Shown: positions 42,766 through 52,732, counted from the first letter of the stretch. The stretch: DNA of 64,000 bases from Azospirillum humicireducens (GCF_001639105.2 NZ_CP015285.1:1356501-1420500), one strand, 5' to 3'. Numbers and translations: made by a program. Notes: generated from the sequence alone by a model not told the origin.

Positions 42766-44925
42766 TCAGCGTCCCCGTGCCCGCTCCACCGAATGGATGG
42801 CCGGGGTGGCGCGCAAGGCGGCCATGATGTTGGTCAGATGCTTGGCATCCTTCACGTCGATGTCGATCAGCAGCTCGAAATGGTCGGTGCTGCGGTTCGT
42901 GATCTTCTGATGAATGACGTTGCCCTGATTCTTGCCGATCACCGTGAACAACGTGCCAAGCGACCCCTGTTCATTGGCGATGACGACGCTGATGCGGCCG
43001 ACATGCTCCTCCGGCGAATCAGGCCCGGTCTCCCACGACACGTCGATCCAGCGCTCAGGCGATTCGTGGAAACTCTCCAGCGTCTCGCAGTCGATGGTGT
43101 GGATCGTTACCCCCTTGCCGGTGGTGACGATGCCGACGATGCGGTCGCCGGGCAACGGGTGGCAACAACGGGCATAATGCACGGCCATGCCGGGGATCAG
43201 GCCGCGGATCGGCAGGGCCGATTCCTTGCGTGCCTTCGCCTTCTGCTTGGGCGCACTCTCCTCCATCTCGCGGACGGCAGGAGCGGCCTGGGCCTTGTGA
43301 CCGGGGAATACGGCGTGGAAGACCTCGCGCACGGAATGCAGACCGGAGCCCACACCCGCCATCAGATCGTCCACCGTCGGCTGCTGGAAAATCTTGGTGG
43401 CAGCTTCCAGCGCCTTTTCGGTGAACTCGTAGCCTTCCGCCTTGAACTGCCGCATCAGCATGCCGCGGCCCAGCTCCATGTACTGGGCGCGCTGCTGGGT
43501 GCGCAGGAACTTGCGGATGCGGGCGCGGGCCTTGCCGGTGACGACGAAGCGTTCCCAGCCCGGAACCGGAGTCTGCGCCTTGGAGGTGACGATGTCGACC
43601 TGATCGCCGTTCTGCAGCTGGGTGCGCAGCGGCAGCATGCGGCCGTTGATCTTCGCCCCGACGCAATGGTCGCCGACCTGCGAGTGGACGGCATAGGCGA
43701 AGTCGACCGGCGTGGCGCCGCGCGGCAGAGCGATCAGGTCGCCCTTCGGCGTGAAGCAGAAGACCTGGTCCTGGAACAGCTCCAGCTTGGTGTGTTCCAG
43801 GAACTCTTCCGGCTTCTGCGCATGCTCCAGAATGTCCAGAAGCTCGCGCAGCCAGCGGTACTCGCCGCCATTCGGGCGGGGCTGGTGGTCCTGCTTGTAG
43901 GCCCAGTGGGCGGCGACGCCCAGCTCGGCGATCTCGTGCATGTCCTGGGTGCGGATCTGCACCTCGATCCGGTTGCGGCCGGGGCCGATCACGCCGGTGT
44001 GCAGGCTGCGGTAGCCGTTGGGCTTCGGCGTGGAGATATAGTCCTTGAAGCGCCCCGGCACGACCGGGTAATGCGCGTGGACAACGCCCAGCGCCTGATA
44101 GCATTCGCCGACAGAGCCGACCGTGATGCGGAAGGCCATGATGTCGGACAGCTGCTCGAAGCTGACATTCTTGCGCTGCAGCTTGCGCCAGATCGAATAG
44201 GCCGACTTCTCACGCCCCGACACCGTCGCGTCCGGCAGCCCTTCGGAGGCCAGCAGTTCGCGCAGCTCGGTGATGATGGTCTGGACGCGGTTCTCGCCTT
44301 CGCTGCGCAGACGCGCCAGCTGGGCCAGGATGCTGTCGCGTGCGTCCGGGTTCAATTCCGCGAAGGCAAGGTCGTCCAACTCGTCCTTGATCTTGTGCAT
44401 GCCGATGCGTTCGGCCAAGGGCGAGTAGATTTCGATGGTTTCGCGGGCGATGCGCTTGCGCTTTTCCGGCTTCTTCAGGTGGAACAGCGTGCGCATGTTG
44501 TGAAGCCGGTCGGCCAGCTTCACCAAGAGGACGCGGATGTCCTCCGACATCGCCAGCACCAGCTTGCGGAAATTCTCCGCCTGCTTGGCCTGCTCGCTGT
44601 TCAGCTCCAGCCGCGACAGCTTGGTGACGCCATCGACCAGCCGGGCGATTTCCTTGCCGAACACCCGCTCGATGTCCTCGAGCGTGGCGACGGTGTCCTC
44701 GACCGTGTCGTGAAGCAGCGCCGTGGCGATCGTGCCGGCGTCCAGCTTCATCTGGGTCAGGATGCCGGCGACCTCCAGCGGATGGAGGAAATAGGGATCG
44801 CCCGACGCGCGCGTCTGCGATCCATGTGCCTTCATGGAATAGACGTAGGCGCGGTTGAGGAGATCCTCGTCGGCGTTGGGATCATACGCCTTTACGCGCT
44901 CGACAAGCTCGTACTGCCGGATCAT
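42766..44925 (-). CDS. rsh: Bifunctional (p)ppGpp synthetase/hydrolase Rsh (RelA/SpoT)
   Basis: A 719-residue alarmone enzyme. HD hydrolase domain with FLHPLEV and LLHDTVEDT (about residues 45-75), synthetase domain (about 240-350; YRSLHTGVIGPGRN), TGS domain (CFTPKGDLIALPRGATPVDF, about 391-410), zinc/helical region with CCHPLPGD, and a C-terminal ACT domain. Both catalytic halves look intact, as expected for the single long Rsh of alphaproteobacteria. rpoZ lies upstream on the same strand (142 bases), a conserved arrangement. Confidence 0.97.
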   Translation of the reverse strand: MIRQYELVERVKAYDPNADEDLLNRAYVYSMKAHGSQTRASGDPYFLHPLEVAGILTQMKLDAGTIATALLHDTVEDTVATLEDIERVFGKEIARLVDGVTKLSRLELNSEQAKQAENFRKLVLAMSEDIRVLLVKLADRLHNMRTLFHLKKPEKRKRIARETIEIYSPLAERIGMHKIKDELDDLAFAELNPDARDSILAQLARLRSEGENRVQTIITELRELLASEGLPDATVSGREKSAYSIWRKLQRKNVSFEQLSDIMAFRITVGSVGECYQALGVVHAHYPVVPGRFKDYISTPKPNGYRSLHTGVIGPGRNRIEVQIRTQDMHEIAELGVAAHWAYKQDHQPRPNGGEYRWLRELLDILEHAQKPEEFLEHTKLELFQDQVFCFTPKGDLIALPRGATPVDFAYAVHSQVGDHCVGAKINGRMLPLRTQLQNGDQVDIVTSKAQTPVPGWERFVVTGKARARIRKFLRTQQRAQYMELGRGMLMRQFKAEGYEFTEKALEAATKIFQQPTVDDLMAGVGSGLHSVREVFHAVFPGHKAQAAPAVREMEESAPKQKAKARKESALPIRGLIPGMAVHYARCCHPLPGDRIVGIVTTGKGVTIHTIDCETLESFHESPERWIDVSWETGPDSPEEHVGRISVVIANEQGSLGTLFTVIGKNQGNVIHQKITNRSTDHFELLIDIDVKDAKHLTNIMAALRATPAIHSVERARGR

Positions 44926-45067
44926 GCGGCCCGACCCGGCGCGCGCGGCGCCTCAGATGTGTTCGTGGTGGTTCTGCTCGAACCGAAAGGGAGCCGGATG
45001 CTCCCCGCTTTTCTCTTCGGGGAGGGGACGCGGCGCCCCCTCCAGGTCCTGCGGTCGTTGTCCAGAA

Positions 45068-45502
45068 TCAGAGGTCTCCGTCGGGATCCTCGGTCATGGC
45101 GAAACCGGCGCCCGGCTCGGCGTCCATGTCGGCGGCGACGTCGTCGTCCTCGCCCAACTCTTCGCCGTCGCTCTCGCTCATGCCGTCTTCATCGCCCAGC
45201 GAGGCGTTGCCGCGGGCGGCCCAATCGTTCTCGCCGGCCATCAGCTCGACGATCTCTTCTTCCGGCTCGTCCGGCTCGACATGCTTCTGGTGGCCCTTGA
45301 TCAGGGCGTTCTTCAGATACTCCAGCGACACCGTCTCGTCCGCGATCTCGCGGAGCGCCACGACCGGGTTCTTGTCGTTGTCGCGATCGATCGACAGCGG
45401 GGCGCCGCTCGCAACCTCGCGGGCGCGCTGGGCAGCCATCATGACCAGCTCGAAACGGTTCGGAACCTTCAGGACGCAATCTTCAACGGTAACGCGGGCC
45501 AT
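45068..45502 (-). CDS. rpoZ: RNA polymerase omega subunit with acidic tail
   Basis: A 144-residue omega subunit that assists assembly of RNA polymerase. The family start [20 protein letters not shown] and [15 protein letters not shown] (about 43-57) are present. About 60 residues of strongly acidic tail ([19 protein letters not shown]) extend beyond the folded domain, which ends near residue 85. The gene is immediately upstream of rsh and may be cotranscribed. Confidence 0.95.
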   Translation of the reverse strand: MARVTVEDCVLKVPNRFELVMMAAQRAREVASGAPLSIDRDNDKNPVVALREIADETVSLEYLKNALIKGHQKHVEPDEPEEEIVELMAGENDWAARGNASLGDEDGMSESDGEELGEDDDVAADMDAEPGAGFAMTEDPDGDL

Positions 45503-45722
45503 GCCAGACGAACTCCGGATTCATAGGAGGCTCTAGACTATATGGATGTGGCCCGATAGGTGCAAGCGCGAACGACAGCGCTGCTGCATTGCGCCAGAGG
45601 AACGGCGGATCGGTGGCGCGAATCCTGCGAAGCCAGTCGGCCGTCAAGTCGGCAGGCGTTGCCCCCTTGTATGTTCGCGGATGATACACTAGATTTCAAA
45701 ATTGGAACGCGAGCTTTTGCGC

Positions 45723-46409
45723 ATGTTCCATGAATTTTCCACAAGCAGCGATGAAAGGATTACGGCATTGGAGCGCAGTTCGACTTTGCCCCGTGACGTC
45801 AGCAAGTTGTTTTACAAGGAAGAACGTCTCGCCCTTTTTATTGACGGCGCAAACCTTTACGCCGCCGCGCGTTCATTGGGGTTCGACATTGATTACAAGA
45901 GGTTGCGGGACGGCTTTGCCGGGGAAGGGCGCCTGGTACGCGCCTTCTACTATACGGCGCTCGTCGAGGATCAGGAATATTCCCCAATCCGGCCGCTGGT
46001 CGACTGGCTCGACTACAACGGCTATACCATGGTGACCAAGCCGACCAAGGAATTCACCGACGCGTCCGGCCGGCGCAAGATCAAGGGCAACATGGACATC
46101 GAACTGGCCATCGACGTGATGGAGATGGCCGATCATGTCGATCACATCCTGCTCTTCTCCGGCGACGGCGATTTCCGCCGGCTGGTTGAAGCGGTGCAGC
46201 GCAAGGGCGTCCGCTTCAGCGTCGTCAGCACGGTGCGCTCCCAACCGCCGATGGTGGCCGACGAGCTGCGCCGTCAGGCCGACAATTTCATCGAGTTGCA
46301 GGAGTTGGCTCCCTTCATCGCCCGCACCCATCATCACCGCGAGCAGGCTCCCTCCCACCACGACACCCAGAGCGGTCCGACGATGTACGATCCGGACGAC
46401 CGCGGCTGA
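45723..46409 (+). CDS. NYN-domain (LabA/DUF88) protein, possible nuclease
   Basis: A protein of up to 228 residues with a PIN-like NYN fold. Acidic active-site residues lie in LALFIDGANLY, NMDIELAIDVMEM and LLFSGDGDFRRLV. NYN proteins are candidate RNases; bacterial LabA-type members have poorly known targets. The family core starts at YKEERLALFIDGAN; upstream the DNA is less GC-rich and the protein poorly conserved. The start is unsure: ATG 45723 (given), TTG 45702, or TTG 45768 which has AAAGGA 8 bases before it. Divergent from rpoZ. Confidence 0.85.
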   Translation: MFHEFSTSSDERITALERSSTLPRDVSKLFYKEERLALFIDGANLYAAARSLGFDIDYKRLRDGFAGEGRLVRAFYYTALVEDQEYSPIRPLVDWLDYNGYTMVTKPTKEFTDASGRRKIKGNMDIELAIDVMEMADHVDHILLFSGDGDFRRLVEAVQRKGVRFSVVSTVRSQPPMVADELRRQADNFIELQELAPFIARTHHHREQAPSHHDTQSGPTMYDPDDRG

Positions 46410-46432
46410 CACGGGTCCAGGAAACGGCCTGT

Positions 46433-46464
46433 AAAAAAAAGGAGCGCAACAGCGCTCCTTTTTT
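46433..46464. terminator. Bidirectional intrinsic terminator
   Basis: GGAGCGC (46441-46447) pairs with GCGCTCC (46452-46458) around a 4-base loop; eight A residues precede and six T residues follow, so it terminates in both directions between the NYN gene and pdxA. Confidence 0.95.
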
Positions 46465-46494
46465 GTTCTCCGTTTCGTTTCCCGGATAGGAGGA

Positions 46495-47520
46495 TCAGAG
46501 AGTGACCGGCTTCTGCCGGTTCCGTGCCATTTCCGCCGCCGTCTTCAGCGCCGCGATCAGGCTCGTCGCGTTCGCCGCCCCGGTCCCGGCGATATCCAGG
46601 GCCGTCCCGTGGTCGGGCGAGGTGCGGACGAAGGGCAGTCCCAGAGTGATGTTCACGCCGCTGTCGAAATCCACAGTCTTCACCGGGATCAGCGCCTGAT
46701 CGTGGTACATGCACAGCGCGGCGTCGTAGCCGCGACGGGCCGCGGCGTGGAACATGGTGTCGGGCGGACGCGGACCGGACACGTCGATGCCGTCGGCACG
46801 CAACATCGCGATGGCGGGGCCGATCACATCGATCTCCTCGCGCCCCATCGCACCCCCCTCCCCCGCATGGGGATTGAGGCCGGCGACAGCCAGCCGGGGC
46901 CGTTCGATCCCGAAGTCGCGTTTCAGCGCGGCCGCGGTGACTCGGCCGGCATGGATGATGGCGTCCGTGGTCAGCAGATCGACCGCATCACGCACCGACA
47001 CATGGATGGTAACCGGCACCACCCGCAGGTCGGCGGCGGCAAGCATCATGATCGGCTCCTCGCTCAGGCCGGCCAGATGCGCCAGATATTCGGTGTGGCC
47101 GGGATGACGGAAGCCGGCGGCATAGAGCGACGATTTCTGAATGGGATTGGTGACCACGGCGGCGGCTTTTCCCGCCTGCACCAGGGCGACCGCGCGGTCG
47201 ATGCTGGCAATGACTGCTGCACCATTGGCCGGATTGGGGGTGCCGGCAACGACCGGATTGTCGAGCCGCACCGGCAGCACCGGCAGGGCCTGATTGAACA
47301 GACCCACCGCTTCGCCGGGTGACTCGACTTCCCTGACCGGCACCGTCATTCCCAGCGTTGCAGCCAATGCGCTCAGCCGGTCGGGGTCGTCCAGGACAAC
47401 AAAGGGCGGCACCGCCAGCTCATGGCGCGCCGCCCAGGCCTTCAGGGTGATGTCCCCGCCGATGCCGGCCGGCTCGCCCATGGTGAGGGCCAGCGGCGAG
47501 CTGCCCGGCAGGGCGGCCAT
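46495..47520 (-). CDS. pdxA: 4-hydroxythreonine-4-phosphate dehydrogenase PdxA
   Basis: A 341-residue NAD-dependent enzyme of vitamin B6 synthesis; its product is used by PdxJ. Metal-binding HPGHTEYLA (about residues 136-144), GLNPHAGEGG (about 218-227) and the late MYHDQALIPVKT and TSPDHGTALDIAG blocks are typical. The ATG (complement 47518-47520) overlaps the surA stop as TGATG. In many alphaproteobacteria pdxA lies between surA and ksgA (rsmA); here the downstream neighbour is instead the terminator and the convergent NYN gene. Confidence 0.97.
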   Translation of the reverse strand: MAALPGSSPLALTMGEPAGIGGDITLKAWAARHELAVPPFVVLDDPDRLSALAATLGMTVPVREVESPGEAVGLFNQALPVLPVRLDNPVVAGTPNPANGAAVIASIDRAVALVQAGKAAAVVTNPIQKSSLYAAGFRHPGHTEYLAHLAGLSEEPIMMLAAADLRVVPVTIHVSVRDAVDLLTTDAIIHAGRVTAAALKRDFGIERPRLAVAGLNPHAGEGGAMGREEIDVIGPAIAMLRADGIDVSGPRPPDTMFHAAARRGYDAALCMYHDQALIPVKTVDFDSGVNITLGLPFVRTSPDHGTALDIAGTGAANATSLIAALKTAAEMARNRQKPVTL

Positions 47521-48980
47521 CACAGGCGCGTCTCGATGAAGGCGGAACGGCGCAGATCGCGCAGGTAACGGCGCGACAGCAGTTCGGCCCGCTCGTTGAT
47601 CAGGTCGCGCTCCACCTCCTCGCGGTCGGGCAGCTTGGCCTCCTTGATCGGAGTCGGCGCCGGCGGCGGGGGCGGGGCCGGCTGGGCTTCCGGCGGCGGC
47701 TGGATCATCGGCACGTCGCGCTTGCAGACGATCAGGATCACCGCTGCGGCCTGGCTCATCAGGACCGGGCTGGCCTGTCCCAACGGGATGCCGAGCGCGA
47801 GGTTCTGCAGGCCCGGCGCCATGTCCTTGACGCGCATGGTGCCCATGTCACCGGACTCCGGCATGCCGGTTTCCTTGGCGCGCGCCTGGAAATCGGCACA
47901 GCTCTTGATCGACTTCCGCAGCTTTTCCGCCTGGTCCTTGACGGCCTTGGCCTGTTCCTTGGATTCGATCGGAATGATGATCTGCTTCATGTTGACCGTG
48001 GCCTTGGCCAGGTCGGGCCGCGGCTGCGGACGGGGGGCCGCCGGCTGGGCGGCCGGCATCGGCACCTCGCCGCCGCTGGTGCCGAACGGCCGCTGGCCGC
48101 GCACCAGCAGGATGTGATAGCCGGTGGCCGTGCGGATCGGCGCCGAAAGCTGGCCGCCACGCATGCCGGACAGCGCCTTGTCGACTTCCGGCGACAGTTC
48201 ACCGCTGCGCACCCAGCCGAGATCGCCGCCCGACGCAGCGCCGGCGGACTGCGAGAACTGGCGGGCCAGCGCCGCGAAATTGCCGCCCCGCTTGACCTCC
48301 TCCACCAGACGATCGGCGTTGCGGCGCACCTCGTCGTCCTGGTCGGGGCTGTCAACCGCAAGGAAGATCTCGGCGACCAGATATTCGGGCTTGCCGATGT
48401 TGGCCTTCAGCCGCTCCATCGCCGCGTCGACCTCGTCCTCGCCGACGACGACCTCCTGGCGGATGCGCCGCTGCATCACCTTTTGCCAGGCCAGCAGCGA
48501 GCGGAGCTGGTCCTTCAGGGTGGAGACCGGCACATTCTGACGCTTCAGCATGTCCTGGAGCTGCTGGCCGTTCAGCCGGTTCTGTTCGGCGATGCGCTTG
48601 ATCGCCTCGTCGATCTCGGCGGCCGAAACGGTGACGCCCAGGCGCTTGGCCTCCTGCATCTGCAGCCGCTCGTCGATCAGCAGGCGCATGACCTGCGGCG
48701 TCAGGCGCTGGATCGTCTCCGGGTTGCCGGCCGCACCGGCATTCAGCAGGGCCATGCGGATGCGGGCATTGACGTCCGAGACCGAGACCACCTCGTCATT
48801 CACGACCGCAGCGATGCCTTCCGCCCCCGGCGCGCGGGCCGGACGGGCGGCTTCGTCGCCCGTCCTCGGCGCCGCGGCGCCGGCAGCCGCCTTGCTGGAC
48901 TGCGCCGCGGCGGGCAGGGCCAGAAGCGCGCAGGCGGTCGCCACGGCGACGGTGGTCCGGACGGCTCGCAAACTCGACAT
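47520..48980 (-). CDS. surA: Periplasmic peptidyl-prolyl isomerase/chaperone SurA
   Basis: A 486-residue outer-membrane-protein chaperone. Signal peptide (about residues 1-26, ending PAAAQ), SurA N-domain (AAVVNDEVVSVSDVNARI, about 58-75), a parvulin domain (about 175-300; QSAGAASGGDLGWVRSGEL is diagnostic), a second weaker PPIase-like region (about 320-430) and a Pro-rich linker before the C-terminal helix. ATG 48980 has a GGAG box; a TTG nine bases upstream is less likely. It is cotranscribed with pdxA. The gene expected upstream, lptD, is missing (see findings). Confidence 0.96.
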   Translation of the reverse strand: MSSLRAVRTTVAVATACALLALPAAAQSSKAAAGAAAPRTGDEAARPARAPGAEGIAAVVNDEVVSVSDVNARIRMALLNAGAAGNPETIQRLTPQVMRLLIDERLQMQEAKRLGVTVSAAEIDEAIKRIAEQNRLNGQQLQDMLKRQNVPVSTLKDQLRSLLAWQKVMQRRIRQEVVVGEDEVDAAMERLKANIGKPEYLVAEIFLAVDSPDQDDEVRRNADRLVEEVKRGGNFAALARQFSQSAGAASGGDLGWVRSGELSPEVDKALSGMRGGQLSAPIRTATGYHILLVRGQRPFGTSGGEVPMPAAQPAAPRPQPRPDLAKATVNMKQIIIPIESKEQAKAVKDQAEKLRKSIKSCADFQARAKETGMPESGDMGTMRVKDMAPGLQNLALGIPLGQASPVLMSQAAAVILIVCKRDVPMIQPPPEAQPAPPPPPAPTPIKEAKLPDREEVERDLINERAELLSRRYLRDLRRSAFIETRL

Positions 48981-49080
48981 GGTGCTCAAGCTCCAAAAAC
49001 AGGTCGCCCGTTATTACGGTGGGGCCGGTGCCCCATGCAAACGGAATCCGACCCCGCCCTTTCAGTGCAAAACCAACGGG

Positions 49081-49111
49081 GCGGAATTATGACCTGCAGG
49101 GATAATTCCGC
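49081..49111. promoter_or_regulatory. 10-base perfect inverted repeat between lptG and surA
   Basis: GCGGAATTAT (49081-49090) pairs perfectly with ATAATTCCGC (49102-49111) across 11 bases. AT-rich half-sites of this kind suit a dimeric repressor. No T-run follows on either strand, so it is less likely a terminator. It sits 100 bases upstream of surA. Confidence 0.5.
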
Positions 49112-49161
49112 GCTTTGCGGCGAATGGACCCGGCCCGGTACGGGATCCCCGGCACCGAGTC

Positions 49162-50256
49162 TCAGCCATCCTCCAGATGCAGCAGCGCCGCAGTGCCAAG
49201 CAGCAGGCTGATTCCAGCCGGACTCCAGGCGGCCATGATGATGGGGATCGTTTCCGACATGCCGAAGGTGCGCACCACGTCGGTCATCACGAACAACACG
49301 AAACCGGTCAGCACACCGCCGGTGACCATCGCCATGGTACCGCCCCGCCGGGGCAGCCGCAGGGAGAAGGCGGCGGCGAACAGCACCATCGCCAGGAACA
49401 GGAATGGCTGGGCGAGCAGCGACTGGTAATGCAGCCGGTGGCGCACGGCGGGAAATCCGGTGGTCTCCAGCGTGTGGATGAAGCGCGGCAGCTCCCAGAA
49501 GGAGATCGTCTCGGGCGGGGCGAAGCTCTCCTCGATGGTCGCCATGTCCAGTTCGGTCGGGATGGTGTAGGTGTCCAGCAGCTCCGGGTCCTTCTTGGCC
49601 CGGTTCAGGGTGGCGTCCTGCAGTTCCCACTTGCGGTCCCTCAGCACGGCGCTGGGGGCGTCGATGCGTCCCAGGTAATTCTGGTCGGCGTCGAACAGGA
49701 AGACGATGACGTTCGACAGCTCGAAGGTCACCGGGTTCACAAGTTCCGAATGGATGAAGAACTGCTCCTTCTCGTTGGTCTGGCGCAGCCACAGGCCGGA
49801 GCGGGAGATGTTCAGCGTGCTCGACTGGAGCTTCAGGTAACGGTCCTGCAACTGTTCGTATTTGGCGACGAACACCGCGCCGACCGGGTTGATCAGCGTC
49901 ACCTTCACCACGCCGATGGCGGCGGCGGCGAACATCACCGGCATCAGGAACTGCCACGCCGACACGCCGACCGCGCGCGCCACCACCAGTTCGGCGCTGC
50001 GGGTCAGCCGCCAGAAGGTGAACATGCCCGCGAACAGGATGACGAAGGGAAAGATCTGCTGGCCGATCTCCGGCAGCTTCAGCAGTGCCATCTGGACCAC
50101 CAGCCCGAAGGTCACATGCGGTTTGGTGCCGGCGCGGCGCAGCAGCTCCACAGTGTCCAGCAGCAGCACGATGGCGAGCAGGATCATCATCAGCAGGCAG
50201 AACCAGACGATGAACTGCCGCCCGATGTAACGGGATAGCGTAGGCGAGGAGTACAT
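49162..50256 (-). CDS. lptG: LPS export permease LptG
   Basis: A 364-residue LptF/LptG-family permease of the LptB2FG ABC exporter, which extracts LPS from the inner membrane. Three N-terminal helices (about residues 12-115), a periplasmic jellyroll domain (about 125-265) and three C-terminal helices (about 275-360). The start MYSSPTLSRYIGRQFIVWF is typical LptG. ATG 50256 was preferred to the upstream frame into the GNAT intergenic region. Neither lptF nor lptD adjoins it, which is unusual. Confidence 0.93.
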   Translation of the reverse strand: MYSSPTLSRYIGRQFIVWFCLLMMILLAIVLLLDTVELLRRAGTKPHVTFGLVVQMALLKLPEIGQQIFPFVILFAGMFTFWRLTRSAELVVARAVGVSAWQFLMPVMFAAAAIGVVKVTLINPVGAVFVAKYEQLQDRYLKLQSSTLNISRSGLWLRQTNEKEQFFIHSELVNPVTFELSNVIVFLFDADQNYLGRIDAPSAVLRDRKWELQDATLNRAKKDPELLDTYTIPTELDMATIEESFAPPETISFWELPRFIHTLETTGFPAVRHRLHYQSLLAQPFLFLAMVLFAAAFSLRLPRRGGTMAMVTGGVLTGFVLFVMTDVVRTFGMSETIPIIMAAWSPAGISLLLGTAALLHLEDG

Positions 50257-50528
50257 GCGGTGTCCGGTCTCCGGAGCCCCGCCCGGTGCGCCGGCATGGC
50301 GCTTGGGACGGACTGGCGGGCCACCGCGTCCGATGGAGTCGGGCACGGCATCCGCCGGAACAGGTTCCGGCTGTTTACCCCCGTTGCACCGCGATGACAA
50401 CTGGGCGGGGGCGGCAACCGCCGCAAGGCTGCATCGCCGGCGTCAAATTCCTGCCTCCATTTCCAGCTGGACTTCCCACATGGGCGATCCAAACTGTTGT
50501 CATGGAAGCCGCACGGGAGGGTCGGTCG

Positions 50529-51107
50529 ATGACGGACACCACGGTTGCAATCCGCGAGGCACGCGCGACGGACGCCGCCGGCATGGCCCGCGTCCATGTG
50601 CAGAGCTGGCGGTCCACCTACCCCGGCCTGATCCCGGCGCAATTCCTGATCAACCTGTCCGAACCGCCCGCCGCGCAACGCTGGGCAGCCATCGCCGAAA
50701 TGCGCGGCCCCGGCCAGGGCGCCTTCGTCGCTGTCGATGTCGGCGGCCTGATCGCGGCGCCCGACACCATCGTCGGCATCGCCTCCTTCGGCACGCGGCG
50801 GGTCGCGGTACAGGGCCATGCGGGGGAGTTCCATGCTCTGTATCTGCTCGACGATGCAAAGGGTTACGGCATCGGGCGGCGGTTGATGGCTGCCATGGCC
50901 GACCGCTTCCTGACCGCCGGGATCCGCTCCGCCGCGGTGTGGTGCCTGCGAGACAACCCGTCGCGCTGGTTCTACGAAAGGCTGGGCGGGATCAAGGTGG
51001 CGGAACGTCCGATCCGTTTCGCCAACACCGATCTGGTCGAGATCGCCTATGGCTGGCGCGACCTGACGCCGCTTGCACGCTTGTCGGCGGGGCCGGAGGT
51101 GCGGTAG
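50529..51107 (+). CDS. GNAT-family N-acetyltransferase
   Basis: A 192-residue GNAT acetyltransferase. The N-terminal IREARATDAAGMARVHVQSW is typical of the branch annotated as general or ribosomal-protein-like acetyltransferases, and the acetyl-CoA-binding motif A is LYLLDDAKGYGIGRRLMAAM (about residues 110-128), followed by WCLRDNPSRWFYERLGG. Substrate unknown. A GGGAGGG box lies 7 bases upstream of ATG 50529; an upstream in-frame ATG at 50502 is possible. Thirty-six bases separate it from guaA, so they may be cotranscribed. Confidence 0.88.
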   Translation: MTDTTVAIREARATDAAGMARVHVQSWRSTYPGLIPAQFLINLSEPPAAQRWAAIAEMRGPGQGAFVAVDVGGLIAAPDTIVGIASFGTRRVAVQGHAGEFHALYLLDDAKGYGIGRRLMAAMADRFLTAGIRSAAVWCLRDNPSRWFYERLGGIKVAERPIRFANTDLVEIAYGWRDLTPLARLSAGPEVR

Positions 51108-51143
51108 TGAGAGGCCTTGAGTCCCCCGCATCAGGATTCGTCG

Positions 51144-52712
51144 ATGTCCAGCGCCGCTTCCCTTTCCGCCGAACGCGTCCTCATTCTCGATTTCGGGTCG
51201 CAGGTCACCCAGCTCATCGCCCGCCGCGTGCGCGAGAGCGGTGTCTATTGCGAGATCCATCCCTTCGGCATGAGCGACGAGCGCATCCGCGAGTATGACC
51301 CGAAGGCGATCATCCTGTCCGGCAGCCCGGCCTCCGTCACCGAGGCGAACGGCCCGCGCGCGCCGCAGGCGGTGTTCGACCTGAAGGTGCCGGTGCTCGG
51401 CATCTGCTACGGCCAGCAGACCATGTGCCACCAGCTGGGCGGCACCGTTTCCGGCTCCGACCACCGCGAGTTCGGCCGCGCCTTCATCGAGATCAAGGAG
51501 CCCTGCGCCCTGTTCGACGGGCTGTGGGAGATCGGGTCCAAGGAACAGGTTTGGATGAGCCACGGCGACCGCGTCACCGCGCTGCCGGACGGCTTCCGCG
51601 CCGTGGCGGTCAGCGACGGCGCGCCCTTCGCCGCCATCGCCGACGACAGCCGCCGCATGTACGGCGTGCAGTTCCACCCGGAGGTGGTCCATACCCCGCA
51701 CGGTGCCCAGCTGCTGGCGAACTTCGTCCACCGCGTCGCCGGCATCAAGGGCGACTGGACGATGGCCGCCTTCAAGAGCCAAGCCATCGAGAAGATCCGC
51801 GCCCAGGTCGGCACCGGCAAGGTGATCTGCGGCCTGTCGGGCGGCGTCGATTCGTCGGTCGCGGCGGTGCTGATCCATGAGGCCATCGGCGACCAGCTGA
51901 CCTGCATCTTCGTCGACACCGGCCTGATGCGCGCCGGCGAGTCGGAAGAGGTCGTTCGGCTGTTCCGCGACCATTACAACATCCCGCTGGTCCACCGCGA
52001 GGCGGCCGATCTGTTCCTTGGCAAGCTGGCCGGCGTCACCGATCCGGAGCAGAAGCGCAAGATCATCGGCGGCCTGTTCATCGAGGTCTTCGACGAGGAG
52101 AGCGCCAAGGTCGGCGGTGCGGAGTTCCTGGCCCAGGGCACCCTCTACCCCGACGTGATCGAGAGCGTGTCCTTCACCGGCGGTCCGTCCGTCACCATCA
52201 AGTCGCACCACAATGTCGGCGGCCTGCCGGAACGGATGAAGCTGAAGCTGGTGGAGCCGCTGCGCGAGCTGTTCAAGGACGAGGTGCGCGCCTTGGGCCG
52301 CGAACTCGGCCTGCCGCCGGCCTTCATCGGCCGCCACCCCTTCCCCGGACCGGGCCTCGCCATCCGCGTTCCCGGCGAGATCACCCCGGAGAAGCTGGAG
52401 ATCCTGCGCAAGGCCGACACGGTCTATCTGGAGGAAATCCGCAACGCCGGCCTCTATGATGCGATCTGGCAGGCCTTCGCGGTTCTGTTGCCGGTCCGCA
52501 CCGTCGGCGTGATGGGCGACGGCCGCACCTACGACCATGTGCTGGCGCTGCGCGCCGTGACCTCCACCGACGGCATGACCGCCGACTGGTATCCCTTCCC
52601 CCACGACTTCCTGGCGCGCGTGTCCAACCGCATCGTCAACGAGGTCCGCGGCGTCAACCGCGTGGTCTACGACATCACCTCGAAGCCGCCCGGCACCATC
52701 GAGTGGGAGTGA
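51144..52712 (+). CDS. guaA: GMP synthase (glutamine-hydrolysing)
   Basis: A 522-residue GuaA that makes GMP from XMP, glutamine and ATP. Class I glutaminase: nucleophile Cys88 in GICYGQQ and the His/Glu pair in FHPEVVHT (about 174-181). ATP pyrophosphatase: PP-loop SGGVDSSV (about 232-239). The C-terminal dimerisation domain ends with KPPGTIEWE, the standard terminus. Start: ATG 51144 gives [20 protein letters not shown] in family register. Confidence 0.98.
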   Translation: MSSAASLSAERVLILDFGSQVTQLIARRVRESGVYCEIHPFGMSDERIREYDPKAIILSGSPASVTEANGPRAPQAVFDLKVPVLGICYGQQTMCHQLGGTVSGSDHREFGRAFIEIKEPCALFDGLWEIGSKEQVWMSHGDRVTALPDGFRAVAVSDGAPFAAIADDSRRMYGVQFHPEVVHTPHGAQLLANFVHRVAGIKGDWTMAAFKSQAIEKIRAQVGTGKVICGLSGGVDSSVAAVLIHEAIGDQLTCIFVDTGLMRAGESEEVVRLFRDHYNIPLVHREAADLFLGKLAGVTDPEQKRKIIGGLFIEVFDEESAKVGGAEFLAQGTLYPDVIESVSFTGGPSVTIKSHHNVGGLPERMKLKLVEPLRELFKDEVRALGRELGLPPAFIGRHPFPGPGLAIRVPGEITPEKLEILRKADTVYLEEIRNAGLYDAIWQAFAVLLPVRTVGVMGDGRTYDHVLALRAVTSTDGMTADWYPFPHDFLARVSNRIVNEVRGVNRVVYDITSKPPGTIEWE

Positions 52713-52732
52713 GGAGGGACGCGCGTTAAGAC

